A DNA stretch of 64,000 nt from Spartinivicinus poritis (GCF_028858535.1 NZ_JAPMOU010000027.1:1-64000); one strand, 5' to 3'; positions 52,992-62,888 are shown, counted from the stretch's first letter. Translations and numbers: made by a program. The notes: generated by a model not told the origin, from the letters alone.

Positions 52992-53933
52992 ATGATTAAT
53001 ACACTATCTGAACCTCACATTAACCGAATAGACCAAAGTATATTCACCAGCAGCCACTCACAAACTGCTGTTAGTAATATCACACAATATGACTCTCTGC
53101 CTGGGAGTGATTTGAGTGTTGCTGCCTGGAGCCCAGAAGTTGCTAAATTACCTGAGACTGAAGGAGGTTTTTCTGAACGCTTTAATATGATACATCAGGC
53201 ATTCGAGCAAACAGCAACCGATGTATTTATTGCCCCTGAATATTATTGGAATCAACATGGTAATACACTTACAGCGTTTACTACTGACCAAAAAAATCAA
53301 CTGTTAGACCAATTAAAAGAATTAAGTGCAACTCAGCCAGATAGATTGATTATACCAGGTAGTATTGTTTGGCACGATAATGAAAATCAAGGAATAGTAC
53401 ATAATTCAGCTTTTGTATTTTTAAATGGTGAGCAACTACAAAATCAAGATGGCCAAGACCGGTACGATAAGCTTGACCTTGATTATGAAGATAGAACATT
53501 TCCCTCCTTAAACTGGGGCGGCGGTACTCAAGCAGGGTTTGATATTAGCTTTAATGGTAAAAACGTACGCATAGAAATATGCAGTGATAATGGCATTAGT
53601 GATGACCACAAGCCTTCTTTATCTACTGAAATTGATCTAAATCTGGTACTTTCGAGCAAAATTGGCTCACCTCACCAAAATACCAAAGTTGGTGGATCAA
53701 CAGTCGTCTGTGATGGAGAAGGTTGGTCAAATCAATATGAAAAAGCGCCTCCACGTCGACAACCTGAAAACCTAATGGCACAGTTTAGCGACTACCTTCC
53801 TGAAGAGTTAAGAGGTAAATTCATACCCAGATTTCGTCACCAGGAAATACTGATGAAGCACGTACCAGAATACATTCTTCGTGAGCATAAGCCAGAATGG
53901 TTTTCAGCTCCGGCAAATACCCTGCGAGTTTAA
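52992..53933 (+). CDS. Nitrilase-superfamily-like hydrolase
   Basis: 313 aa. The nitrilase triad can be traced: Glu in FIAPEYYW, Lys in RYDKLDLDYED, and Cys in RIEICSDNGISDDH. The order and local sequences fit carbon-nitrogen hydrolases. Around the Cys the usual C-W-x-x-x is replaced by CSDNG, and the N-terminal 40 residues and C-terminal 60 residues are unusual. There is no signal peptide. It faces a methyltransferase-like gene convergently. Confidence 0.65.
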   Translation: MINTLSEPHINRIDQSIFTSSHSQTAVSNITQYDSLPGSDLSVAAWSPEVAKLPETEGGFSERFNMIHQAFEQTATDVFIAPEYYWNQHGNTLTAFTTDQKNQLLDQLKELSATQPDRLIIPGSIVWHDNENQGIVHNSAFVFLNGEQLQNQDGQDRYDKLDLDYEDRTFPSLNWGGGTQAGFDISFNGKNVRIEICSDNGISDDHKPSLSTEIDLNLVLSSKIGSPHQNTKVGGSTVVCDGEGWSNQYEKAPPRRQPENLMAQFSDYLPEELRGKFIPRFRHQEILMKHVPEYILREHKPEWFSAPANTLRV

Positions 53934-53991
53934 TTAATCGCTGAAGTATAGCCAAAGAGAAGGGTATAGAAGAGCATTTTAACGACTTACA

Positions 53992-54023
53992 GAGTTAGCT
54001 TTCGATATAAACGAAACTAACTC
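53992..54023. terminator. Hairpin between convergent genes
   Basis: GAGTTAG-c-TTTCG and CGAAA-CTAACTC pair over 12 positions with one bulge and a 7-nt loop. It lies between two converging genes and may stop both. U-runs are poor on the plus strand (a T-run follows about 20 nt later). Confidence 0.5.
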
Positions 54024-54036
54024 TGCTTAAGTACTC

Positions 54037-54606
54037 TTATTTTTTTGCTATTACGAGTTTATGATCTGCTAATAGTTCTACATTATCCAATCCGAATATT
54101 TCAGCAACTTCACCCATATAATTCTCAGCTGGTTGATTACTTTGAAAACAGCCATCAGTATAACTGCCTTGGCCTGTTTCATTTCCGGCCCATACTTTAA
54201 ATAATGCTTGACCACCAGGATTTAATACTGAATAGGCTAATAATATATGTTCTTTTCTTGCTTCTAAGTTATCAATTACATTTAATACACTATTAGAGGT
54301 GACTGTATCTACTGGACTACTTTCAACTTCCGCCAAAACCTGTTCATTTTGGTATACTGGCCTCATATAGGGGTCATAGACTGCATTTTCAATGAAGTGA
54401 TCTGCTAAATAACGAGTTCCATCGTCAAACTCACCGCCCCCAATATCCAAGTTTTTTGTATATGGCTTTAATAAACCTAACTCCAAGAGGTCTTTAAAAG
54501 CGCCTAGACCTTCCGTTGTATCCACCTGCTTTTGTCCATTTACTTCTATCTGGCTAAATCCCTGTACATTCGTAGTATTCCAACTATATTGACTGACTCC
54601 TGGCAT
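54037..54606 (-). CDS. SAM-dependent methyltransferase-like protein
   Basis: 189 aa with a class I methyltransferase core: motif I NLDIGGGEFDDGT, acidic loop VYDPYMRPV, and motif IV-like VDTVTSNSVLNVID, then LNPGGQALFKVW. The N-terminal 45 residues (Gln/Asn/Ser-rich, GVSQYSWNTTN) are unusual. The substrate is unknown. It converges on the nitrilase-like gene. Confidence 0.68.
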   Translation of the reverse strand: MPGVSQYSWNTTNVQGFSQIEVNGQKQVDTTEGLGAFKDLLELGLLKPYTKNLDIGGGEFDDGTRYLADHFIENAVYDPYMRPVYQNEQVLAEVESSPVDTVTSNSVLNVIDNLEARKEHILLAYSVLNPGGQALFKVWAGNETGQGSYTDGCFQSNQPAENYMGEVAEIFGLDNVELLADHKLVIAKK

Positions 54607-54813
54607 AGCTCCCTCAGAAAATATTTAATTACTCAATATCAAAAATCACAGATATAACTTCAACAATTATACAATACATGATGTATTTAAAATATAGCAA
54701 TATCACCCAAAGTAAAAAGCATAGACTAGTACCTTCCAGTGAGAAAATATCTTTGACAACTATCAAGCACTCAGCTATGCATTGATTATACCTTATAATG
54801 AGGGCACTACCAG

Positions 54814-55422
54814 ATGCCAGCTATATCCATAAAACGACTTATGCTGATAATTGGGCTGCTATTTTGGCTACCACCAGGCGTTGCATTAGAGTGCTTCACT
54901 CTCTCGCCAAGTAAGCAGGAGAGCAACAACGCTTTCATGCCAATTACATCATCCATACTGTCAGCAGCTGAACAGAAAAAAGTCAAATTGTTGTTTGAAA
55001 ACCTTGAAGGCAACTGGCGAGGTACTGCTAAAGGCTACCGTTGCCTTGGTACCAGCAAGTCACCTAAAATAGATAAATCTAATTACAAGGTAGACTTTAG
55101 AGTTAGCGAGTTTTCTCAGGGGGACTTAGAAATTAACTCATCGTTAGATGATCAAACTAAGGGGGAATCTATACAAGAATATATTAGGCTGTACAGTAGT
55201 AAAGATTATTTACGCATTGAAACCAATAACAAAGCAGGTGATGTAGAAATTAATAAACTCTCCTCAACTGCTGTCGAATTTGTCCAAAAAATAAGAATAC
55301 AAGGCTTAAGAAAAGAAACCATCAGGCGTTTTGCTATCCATGGCTCTCATCTGACAGTGGATTATGAGTTTTACAGCCAGGATGTATTAGCTAGAAAAAT
55401 TATATACCAACTAAAAAAATAA
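54814..55422 (+). CDS. Exported hypothetical protein
   Basis: 202 aa with an N-terminal signal (MLIIGLLFWLPPGVALE) and a mature beta-rich part with Cys (GYRCLGTSKS). It contains LLFENLEGNWRGTAKGY, reminiscent of lipocalin-like or lipoprotein-type domains, but I cannot assign it. It ends 49 nt before the stop of leuA, which is convergent. Confidence 0.55.
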   Translation: MPAISIKRLMLIIGLLFWLPPGVALECFTLSPSKQESNNAFMPITSSILSAAEQKKVKLLFENLEGNWRGTAKGYRCLGTSKSPKIDKSNYKVDFRVSEFSQGDLEINSSLDDQTKGESIQEYIRLYSSKDYLRIETNNKAGDVEINKLSSTAVEFVQKIRIQGLRKETIRRFAIHGSHLTVDYEFYSQDVLARKIIYQLKK

Positions 55423-55471
55423 CTACGCTCTTCACGAATGATTTTAACCAGCCATCCATGGCTGCTACTCC

Positions 55472-57145
55472 TCACATTGCTTGCAACTGTTGCTCATCCT
55501 GGGCCTGTTTAGCCTGGACTACCGCGTTATAACAAGCCTGTAAAGATGCCAGCACACTGTCTTGCTGAATAGCTACTCCATAGCCATTTTCACCATCACA
55601 TTTAATCGCGATATAAGCAGCGGCATCGGCTTTACTGCCAGCACCCATCGCATGTTCTTGGTAATCACTGATTTCATAGTGAGCACTATCATGCGCCATT
55701 AAGGCATTTAAAAAAGCCTCTAACGGGCCATTCCCAATACCCACGATAGTTGTTACCCCATGGGGTGTTTCAATGGTAGCATCTAAACGCTGCTTGTCGT
55801 GTTGTTGGTGGATATCATAATTCAGTATTTTGCCGGCACTATGGATAAAGGTTTCAGTAAATACACTATAAATTTCGTCTACAGAAATTTCTTTACCAAC
55901 CCCTTCGGCTCTTTTTTGCACGACTTTACTTAAGGCAATTTGCATCCAACGAGGCAGCTTCAAACCGTAAATTTGCTCAAGTACAAATGCAACACCACCT
56001 TTACCAGATTGGCTATTAATTCTAACTACTTCTTGATAACTTCTGCCCACATCGGTTGGATCAATAGGTAAGTAGGCTACATCCCAGTGGTCGCTTTCAT
56101 GTTGGACTTGCAAGCACTTATTAATAGCATCCTGATGGCTACCTGAAAACGCGGTATAAACCAACTCACCCACATAAGGATGGCGGGGATGAACCGGCAG
56201 TTGGGTGCAATCTTGAATGGTTTGCACAATTTTACTTACCCCACTTAAATCCAGAGTTGGATCAATACCCTGGCTGTATAAATTCATGGCCATGGTGACA
56301 ATATCCATATTGCCAGTACGCTCACCATTACCTAATAAGGTACCCTCCACTCGTTGTGCACCGGCTAATATGGCTAATTCAGCAGCCGCTACCGCACAGC
56401 CACGGTCATTATGAGTATGCACACTTAAGATGACCGAATCACGATAAGCGAAGTTCTCGTGCATATATTCTATTTGATCGGCAAACACATTAGGTGTGGT
56501 CATTTCCACCGTGGAAGGTAAATTAATAATGGCTGGCTGTTCTGGAGTTGGCTGCCATACCGCTAACACGGCATTACAAATTTCTACTGCAAATTCCGGC
56601 TCTGTTGCACTGAAACTTTCAGGTGAATACTGGAAGGTCCAATTCGTTTCTGGGTAATCAGCTGCTAACGCCTTAACGGTTGTTGCGCCATTAACAGCAA
56701 TGTCTACAATACCTTGTTTGTCTAGTTTAAAGACTTTTTCTCGTTGAGTGGGCGATGTCGAATTATATAAATGAACGACCGCTTGTTTAACGCCTTTTAA
56801 CGCTTCATACGTTCTTTCAATCAGATCATGTCTGGCTTGGGTTAACACCTGAATCGTTACATCATCAGGAATTTTATTTTGCTCAATCAGGTTTCTAACA
56901 AAATCAAAATCTGTCTGGCTGGCTGCAGGGAAACCCACTTCAATTTCTTTAAAGCCCACTTCAACCAATAAACTGAATAGCCGGTCTTTTTGGTCAACTG
57001 TCATCGGATCGATCAGTGCCTGATTACCATCCCGAAGATCAACAGAACACCACTTTGGGCTATGCTCAATTGTTGCATTTGGCCAGCGTCTGTCAGTTTT
57101 ATTGATGGGATGATAGGGGCGATATTTTTTGTGATCGAATGCCAT
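55472..57145 (-). CDS. leuA: 2-Isopropylmalate synthase (LeuA, long type)
   Basis: 557 aa, first enzyme of leucine synthesis (2-oxoisovalerate plus acetyl-CoA). It begins HKKYRPYHPINKTDRRWP and shows VDLRDGNQALIDPM (metal-binding Arg/Asp), VEVGFPAASQTDFDF and VHTHNDRGCAVAAAE. The C-terminal regulatory domain includes VGIGNGPLEAFLNAL. This is the actinobacterial/fungal-like LeuA class that also occurs in some gammaproteobacteria. It is divergent from an Lrp/AsnC regulator. A 19-codon frame with a GAGGTGA site (57391-57332, minus strand) lies in its leader but has no run of Leu codons. Confidence 0.93.
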   Translation of the reverse strand: MAFDHKKYRPYHPINKTDRRWPNATIEHSPKWCSVDLRDGNQALIDPMTVDQKDRLFSLLVEVGFKEIEVGFPAASQTDFDFVRNLIEQNKIPDDVTIQVLTQARHDLIERTYEALKGVKQAVVHLYNSTSPTQREKVFKLDKQGIVDIAVNGATTVKALAADYPETNWTFQYSPESFSATEPEFAVEICNAVLAVWQPTPEQPAIINLPSTVEMTTPNVFADQIEYMHENFAYRDSVILSVHTHNDRGCAVAAAELAILAGAQRVEGTLLGNGERTGNMDIVTMAMNLYSQGIDPTLDLSGVSKIVQTIQDCTQLPVHPRHPYVGELVYTAFSGSHQDAINKCLQVQHESDHWDVAYLPIDPTDVGRSYQEVVRINSQSGKGGVAFVLEQIYGLKLPRWMQIALSKVVQKRAEGVGKEISVDEIYSVFTETFIHSAGKILNYDIHQQHDKQRLDATIETPHGVTTIVGIGNGPLEAFLNALMAHDSAHYEISDYQEHAMGAGSKADAAAYIAIKCDGENGYGVAIQQDSVLASLQACYNAVVQAKQAQDEQQLQAM

Positions 57146-57543
57146 GACTATAAACCAATTGATTACCCTAATTAATAATGCGACCCATCTCAGAAAATAA
57201 AGGCCGCATAGTTTTAGAGCTAAATCACTATAAAATGAAATATTTAAAATGTATCAGTTTCATGGTGGCTTAGCTCTACACTTTTTTGCTTTTAGTTTGC
57301 TTACGTATCTTTTCCCTTTTGGGGCATCTAACTAAGCTTGTCTACCTTTTGGGCTGACTGGGGTCACCTTGTGGGTGGTTAGGTTAGCCATGGGTTGGCT
57401 TCACCTCTCGACGAGGACTAGTATAAACCACTTGCAAGGGTGAATGATTGCAAATATCCTTCATAAAAGCATACTCAAGCAATAGTTAGCTAATAATCAT
57501 CATATTATTAGCACATATAACCTTTTAAGGACCAGGTATTAGC
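57146..57543. other. leuA-lrp divergent promoter region
   Basis: About 400 bases that must hold promoters for leuA and for the Lrp-like gene. The middle part (about 57310-57425) is richer in G+C than the flanks and has repeated CCTTTTGGG-type words. An RNA leader for leuA is possible, but I see no definite attenuator. Confidence 0.35.
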
Positions 57544-58023
57544 ATGACTTTATCATTAGACCGTACTGATAAACGTATCTTGGAAGCCATGCAACAGGAT
57601 GGGCGAATCAGTAATCTAGAGCTAGCAGAGCAAGTGGGGCTATCCCCCTCCCCCTGCTCACGGCGGGTCAAACAGCTGGAAGAGTCCGGGGTGATCAAAA
57701 AGCATGTCACTCTATTAGATGCTGAAAAGCTCGACTTAAAGCTGATCGCGCTTATTCAAATTTCCATGGATCGCCACACACCTGATCGCTTCAAACAGTT
57801 CGAAGAAAGCATTCGGGAACTACCAGAGATATTAGAGTGTTTACTCATTACCGGCCAAGCTGCCGATTATCAGTTAAAAGTCATTGTGCCTGATATGAAC
57901 TACTATCAATCATTTCTGTTGGGCAAACTCACTCGAATCAAAGGAGTGACAGGCGTCCACTCAAGTTTCGTTCTACAACAGGTGGTTAATAAAACGGCTC
58001 TGCCGCTAAATCACTTAAAGTAA
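57544..58023 (+). CDS. Lrp/AsnC-family regulator
   Basis: 159 aa. The N-terminal winged helix is typical: LDRTDKRILEAMQQDGRISN, then LELAEQVGLSPSPCSRRVKQ and LEESGVIKKH. The C-terminal RAM (amino-acid-binding) domain includes ECLLITGQAADYQLKVIVPD. Likely senses an amino acid, perhaps Leu, given the divergent leuA. It may also control the downstream peptide transporter; both are inference. Confidence 0.9.
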   Translation: MTLSLDRTDKRILEAMQQDGRISNLELAEQVGLSPSPCSRRVKQLEESGVIKKHVTLLDAEKLDLKLIALIQISMDRHTPDRFKQFEESIRELPEILECLLITGQAADYQLKVIVPDMNYYQSFLLGKLTRIKGVTGVHSSFVLQQVVNKTALPLNHLK

Positions 58024-58095
58024 CAGCCCCTACAAGTTACTCCCTAAAACCGTTATGCTGTCTAGTAAATAGGGTATATGATACGGAGCAAGCAA

Positions 58096-59673
58096 ATGGT
58101 AAGGAAACCAATCACTGCTGCTATTATCAAGGTAGTTTTAGCACTTTCGGTTAGCATAGCTTTTCTACAAACATCTTTCGCACAAACACCACCTGATGTG
58201 TTAATTGTCGGGCAGATTGCTGAGCCTAAATCGATGGATCCCCACACAGCAACTGCCCTAAATGACTTTCGTATTTTAATGAACCTCTATGATGGCCTGG
58301 TTCGCTATAAAGATGGGACTTTGCAGGTAGAGCCCGCTTTGGCCAAATCCTGGCAAATCAGTAAAGATGGCAAAACTTATACCTTTCAACTCCGAAAAGG
58401 AGTGAAATTTCATGATGGCTCAGCTTTAACAGCAGAGGCAGTAAAATTTAATTTCGATCGAATATTAGATGAAAACCATCCTTACCATAAAACCGGGCCA
58501 TTTCCTTTGGCTTTCTTTTTTAGTGCTGTAGATAAAGTTACTGTCAAAAATAGCCATACTATTGAATTTAAATTAAAAGAGCCTTATGCCCCTTTTCTTT
58601 CTAACTTAGCTTACCCAACTGGATTAATTGTATCGCCAGCAGCAGTAAAGCAGCATGGCAAAACTTTTGGTCGTCATCCCTCTGGCACAGGTGCTTTTCG
58701 TTTTGTTGAATGGAAAAGTAATGCCAAAGTGGTGGTTGAGCGTAATCCCAATTACTGGAGTGATCCTCCCAAATTAAAAGCTGTTATTTACCGCCCTATT
58801 ACCGATGCAAACACCCGAGTAGCAGAAATGCTCGCCGGTGGTATTGATATGATGGTAGAAGTGCCACCTGATAATGTCAGCACCTTTGCCAAACAAAACA
58901 ATTATCAGATTTATGAACAAATCGGGCCTCACTTGTGGTTTTTAATTTTAAACCTTAAAGAAGGCCCACTTGCTAATAAGCAATTACGTCAAGCAGTGAA
59001 CTACGCCATTAATAAAAAAGCATTAGTTGATAATGTATTACAAGGGACTGCGACTGTTGCAACGGGCCCTATCCCCCCAGCATTTTCCTGGGCCTATAAC
59101 AATAATTTACAGCCCTATGCTTATAATCCTGAAAAAGCTCGTGAATTAATTAAAAGTGCAGGTTATCAAGGCGAAAAGCTAACCTTTTATGTAACAGAAG
59201 GCGGCTCCGGTATGCTTAATCCTGTGGCCATGGGAGCCGCTATTCAAGCGGATTTAACTAAAGTCGGCTTAAAGGTGAATATTGAAACTTACGAGTGGAA
59301 TACTTTTCTAGGCAAAGTAAATCCTGGTTTAGCAGGAAAAGCTGATATGGCGGAAATGGCCTGGATGACCAATGATCCAGACACCCTTCCCTATTTAACC
59401 TTGCGTACTGCTGCCTGGCCAGATAAAGGAGGCTTTAACTCAGGTTATTATTCTAACCCTAAAGTAGACCAATTATTGGAGCAAGCTCGCCGCATTACCA
59501 ACCAAACGGAGCGAGGCAAACTTTATAAAGAAATGCAGACTATTGTGTTAGAGGATGCCCCTTGGGCCTTTATTGCTAACTGGAAACAAAATGCTGTCGC
59601 CAACAAACGAGTAAAAGGATTCAAACTACAACCTTCGTTTTTTTTATTATTAAAGAATGTTACTAAGAAATAA
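58096..59673 (+). CDS. Peptide ABC transporter substrate-binding protein, family 5 (DppA/OppA type)
   Basis: About 525 aa with a signal peptide (cut after FA-QT). Family 5 is shown by VGQIAEPKSMDPHTA, LVRYKDGTLQVEPALAKSW, TYTFQLRKGVKFHDGSALTA, and a C-terminal DAPWAFIANW. It probably captures peptides or related molecules for the permeases and ATPases encoded downstream. GGAGC before the ATG at 58096 fixes the start; an ATG at 58078 is too close to its own possible site. Confidence 0.88.
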   Translation: MVRKPITAAIIKVVLALSVSIAFLQTSFAQTPPDVLIVGQIAEPKSMDPHTATALNDFRILMNLYDGLVRYKDGTLQVEPALAKSWQISKDGKTYTFQLRKGVKFHDGSALTAEAVKFNFDRILDENHPYHKTGPFPLAFFFSAVDKVTVKNSHTIEFKLKEPYAPFLSNLAYPTGLIVSPAAVKQHGKTFGRHPSGTGAFRFVEWKSNAKVVVERNPNYWSDPPKLKAVIYRPITDANTRVAEMLAGGIDMMVEVPPDNVSTFAKQNNYQIYEQIGPHLWFLILNLKEGPLANKQLRQAVNYAINKKALVDNVLQGTATVATGPIPPAFSWAYNNNLQPYAYNPEKARELIKSAGYQGEKLTFYVTEGGSGMLNPVAMGAAIQADLTKVGLKVNIETYEWNTFLGKVNPGLAGKADMAEMAWMTNDPDTLPYLTLRTAAWPDKGGFNSGYYSNPKVDQLLEQARRITNQTERGKLYKEMQTIVLEDAPWAFIANWKQNAVANKRVKGFKLQPSFFLLLKNVTKK

Positions 59674-59741
59674 ATATAAAGTGACAGAGTATTCTGAATA
59701 CCACTACTGAAAACAAAGGGAATAGCACTATGACACAACCC

Positions 59742-59864
59742 AGTTTCCCCCTTTGAAAAAGGGGGATTGAGGGGGATTTTTATATACAAATAAGGAAAAG
59801 GCGGTCTATAACCCTAGTTCATTTAAATCCCCCCTAGCCCCCCTTTATTAAAGGGGGGAAGTAG
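59742..59864. repeat. Pair of inverted C/G-rich palindromic repeats inside the transporter operon
   Basis: Two copies of a short hairpin element lie head-to-head. The first (59742-59780) has TTTCCCCCTTT, then AAAAAGGGGGATTGAGGGGG. The second (59825-59864) is its inverted version, TCCCCCCTAGCCCCCC, then AAAGGGGGGAA. Each can fold by itself and the pair can fold together. The region between the binding-protein gene and the first permease gene (59674-59999) has no other feature. The repeats may lower or separate expression of the downstream genes. Confidence 0.7.
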
Positions 59865-59999
59865 CTTTTGCGATACCCACCTCAGGGGAGAAGGGACTTG
59901 ATTTAAAGTACCTTTGCGACAGTCTCAGAGGGAAAGGGGGCTAAAAACAGCTTTGAGATATCTTCAAAGAGAAGGAGTTCAAAATAAACTAAAACCATT

Positions 60000-60947
60000 A
60001 TGACATATTACATTATTAAACGCTTACTCGCCATTATCCCTATTTTATTTGGCTTAACCCTAATTGTTTTTTTAGTGATGGCTTTAATACCCGGCGACCC
60101 AGCCACTGCAATTTTAGGTGCGTACGCTACCCCCGAAAATGTAGCTCGCCTGAATAAACAATTAGGGCTAGATAAAACACTTGTCGAACAATATATCATT
60201 TGGTTGAGTAATTTATTGCAGGGGGACTTGGGCCGCTCTTACAGTCTTAATCGACCCGTGGTTGACGAAATAATGGAACGCTTTCAAGCTACTTTGGTAT
60301 TAGCAGGCATGGCATTAATATTGTGTAGTGTAATGGGGTTGCTGGCCGGTATTGTATCTGCAGTCAGACAATTTAGCTGGGTTGATAAAACGATTACTTT
60401 TTTTGTATTAATCGGAATTTCCATCCCCTCGTTTTGGCTGGGCTTATTATTAATTATGTTGTTTGCAGTCAAGTGGCAATTACTGCCAGCCAGTGGCATG
60501 TATGCCATTTATGGTGGTGGTGACTGGTTAGATTTGCTCAAACATTTAATACTGCCTGCTATTACTCTAGCCTTAGTGGCCACCAGTGTGATTGCTCGAT
60601 TAACCCGCAGTGCCATGCTAGAAGTACTACGCCAGGATTATATTCGTACTGCTCGTGCGAAAGGATTAACTGAACGTCAGGTGATTTATCGACACGCTTG
60701 TAAAACTGCTTTAGTCAGCATAATTCCTGTTATCGGTATTCAAGCCGGCTTTGTGTTAGGTGGTGCTGTTTATATAGAAACGGTTTTTCAGTGGCCAGGC
60801 ATCGGTAGAATGCTAGTGAATGCCATTTCGATGCGGGATATCCTGTTAGTACAAGGTGGTGTTTTAATAGTTGCTGTCTCTTATGTCATCTTCAATTTAC
60901 TTGCTGATATTCTTCAGCACTATTTAGACCCCCGGCTCACTTCATGA
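60000..60947 (+). CDS. Peptide ABC transporter permease (DppB type)
   Basis: 315 aa with six membrane helices. It begins MTYYIIKRLLAIIPILFGL and has the DppB signature around LGLDKTLVEQYIIWLSNLLQGDLGRS, read in parts, plus the EAA-type loop RQDYIRTARAKGLTERQVI. It overlaps the next gene by 4 nt (ATGA). Works with the fused permease-ATPase encoded next. Confidence 0.92.
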   Translation: MTYYIIKRLLAIIPILFGLTLIVFLVMALIPGDPATAILGAYATPENVARLNKQLGLDKTLVEQYIIWLSNLLQGDLGRSYSLNRPVVDEIMERFQATLVLAGMALILCSVMGLLAGIVSAVRQFSWVDKTITFFVLIGISIPSFWLGLLLIMLFAVKWQLLPASGMYAIYGGGDWLDLLKHLILPAITLALVATSVIARLTRSAMLEVLRQDYIRTARAKGLTERQVIYRHACKTALVSIIPVIGIQAGFVLGGAVYIETVFQWPGIGRMLVNAISMRDILLVQGGVLIVAVSYVIFNLLADILQHYLDPRLTS

Positions 60948-62875
60948 ATAATCAAGTGCCAGCAAATAAAACCGCTCGGCCATCAGCTTGGCAGTTATTT
61001 ATCAACAATCGTCTCGCCTTAATTGGATTTGTTATTTTTTTAACTTTGTTATTCCTGGCACTCGCAGCCCCATTATTGCCCTTAGCGCCCCCAGATGAAA
61101 CAGCTTTAACCCTACGCTTACTGACTCCTTTTTCATCAGAGGCTTTATTAGGCACCGACCACTTAGGCCGGGATTTATTGTCACGCCTGATTTGGGGCAC
61201 TCAAGTCAGCTTAATGGTTGGTGTTTCTGCCACCTTAATTGCAGCTATCATTGGTTCCACTATTGGTTTATTAACAGGTTATTTTGGAGGCCGTACAGAT
61301 AATTTACTGATGCGGGGCATTGATATGTTGATGGCATTTCCCTATATCTTACTTGCCCTTGCCATTGTTGCAGCCTTAGGGCCAGGATTAATGAATGCAC
61401 TCTATGCCATCGCTATTGTCAATATCCCTTTTTTTGCCCGGAATATTCGTGGAGTAACCTTGGGATTATCTCAACAGGCTTTTATTGATGCTGCACGACT
61501 TTCAGGAAAAAATGACAGTCTAATTCTACTATCGGAAATACTGCCCAATGTGCTTCCCACCATTGTCATTACTATGACCACCACCATTGGCTGGATGATT
61601 TTAGAAACTGCCGGGCTTAGCTTTTTAGGGTTAGGCGCTCAGCCTCCCCAGGCTGATTTGGGCTCTATGCTAGGTGAAGGCCGCAAGCTGTTATTTACCG
61701 CCCCTCATGTTTCTATTATTCCCGGATTAATGATTTTTGCTTTAGTAATGAGCATTAATTTAATGGGTGATGGCGTACGAGACTTGCTAGACCCCCGCTT
61801 AAAATCTGGCGTCATGGGTCGGCCTGCAGCAGCCACTTTAGTTAATCATAAAAACACAGCCTCTAAGCAATTAATCGCTAGTCATATTAATGGCCCGAAA
61901 AATGGACTACAAGTAGCCAATTTACATACAGAGTTTCACCAGGGTAAAAGCATTTATCAAGCCGTAAATGGGGTAAGCTTTACTATTCAACCTGGCGAGT
62001 GCCTAGGCATTATAGGTGAATCAGGTTCAGGCAAGTCGGTGACAGCAATGTCTATTTCACGATTAGCTCCTTCCCCGCCCGGACAAATTGTCAATGGCCA
62101 GGTCTGGCTTGATGATCAAGAATTGCTGTCATTACCGTTAAGTCAACTACAGCATGTTCGGGGAAATAAAGTGTCTTATGTATTTCAAGACCCACTTTCC
62201 GCCCTACACCCTCTATTTAGAGTAGGGGAGCAGATGATTGAGACCATTCGCGCCCATCAACCAGTTTCTTATCAAGAGGCTAGAAAAACAGCTATAAACT
62301 GGCTGAAACAAGTGCAAATTCCCAACCCCGAACTACGGATGAAAAGTTACCCTCATCAACTATCTGGTGGTATGCGCCAGCGAGTAGTCATTGCAATGGC
62401 ATTGGTTAATAATGCCAACCTATTAGTTGCCGATGAGCCAACAACAGCTTTGGATGTCACGATACAAGCCCAAGTATTAAAGTTATTACGACAGCATCAA
62501 CAACAAACGAAAGTTGCCTTATTATTTATTACTCATGATTTTGGTCTGGTTTCCGCTATGTGTGATCAGGTAGCTGTCATGTATGCAGGGCATATAGTTG
62601 AAACAGGGCCAGCCCACACCCTTTTAACTCAACCTGCTCACCCCTACACGCAAAAGTTGATTAGTTGTGTGCCAAGATTAGGTAAGAATAACCAACAACT
62701 AGAGACTATTGAAGGATTACCTCCTCCAATGAACCAATTACCAACAGGCTGTCATTTTGCTGATCGTTGCCCTTATGTAGAAGACAGTTGCCGACAACAA
62801 GCCATTCACTTCACCAATTTGACTGATGGACAGTCTGTGCGGTGTATTAAACCACTTCAACATACCCTTCATTAA
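60944..62875 (+). CDS. Fused peptide ABC permease (DppC type) and ATPase (DppD type)
   Basis: 643 aa. Residues 1-290 are the second permease: a DppC-type N-terminal helix (LALIGFVIFLTLLFLALAAP), LLGTDHLGRDLLSRLIWG, and an EAA loop FIDAARLSGKNDSLIL. After a linker, residues about 325-643 are an ATPase with Walker A GESGSGKS, signature LSGGMRQR, Walker B VADEPTTALD, and the oligopeptide C-terminal Cys motif (CHFADRCPYVEDSC). In most bacteria these are two genes. The reading frame is clean through the joint, so it is a true fusion. Confidence 0.92.
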   Translation: MNNQVPANKTARPSAWQLFINNRLALIGFVIFLTLLFLALAAPLLPLAPPDETALTLRLLTPFSSEALLGTDHLGRDLLSRLIWGTQVSLMVGVSATLIAAIIGSTIGLLTGYFGGRTDNLLMRGIDMLMAFPYILLALAIVAALGPGLMNALYAIAIVNIPFFARNIRGVTLGLSQQAFIDAARLSGKNDSLILLSEILPNVLPTIVITMTTTIGWMILETAGLSFLGLGAQPPQADLGSMLGEGRKLLFTAPHVSIIPGLMIFALVMSINLMGDGVRDLLDPRLKSGVMGRPAAATLVNHKNTASKQLIASHINGPKNGLQVANLHTEFHQGKSIYQAVNGVSFTIQPGECLGIIGESGSGKSVTAMSISRLAPSPPGQIVNGQVWLDDQELLSLPLSQLQHVRGNKVSYVFQDPLSALHPLFRVGEQMIETIRAHQPVSYQEARKTAINWLKQVQIPNPELRMKSYPHQLSGGMRQRVVIAMALVNNANLLVADEPTTALDVTIQAQVLKLLRQHQQQTKVALLFITHDFGLVSAMCDQVAVMYAGHIVETGPAHTLLTQPAHPYTQKLISCVPRLGKNNQQLETIEGLPPPMNQLPTGCHFADRCPYVEDSCRQQAIHFTNLTDGQSVRCIKPLQHTLH

Positions 62876-62888
62876 TAATTGCTAGCTC

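Noticed and set aside
57332-57391. Leucine attenuator leader peptide before leuA
   Set aside because: A 19-codon frame with a ribosome site exists, but it has only one Leu codon and no clear terminator/antiterminator pair follows.
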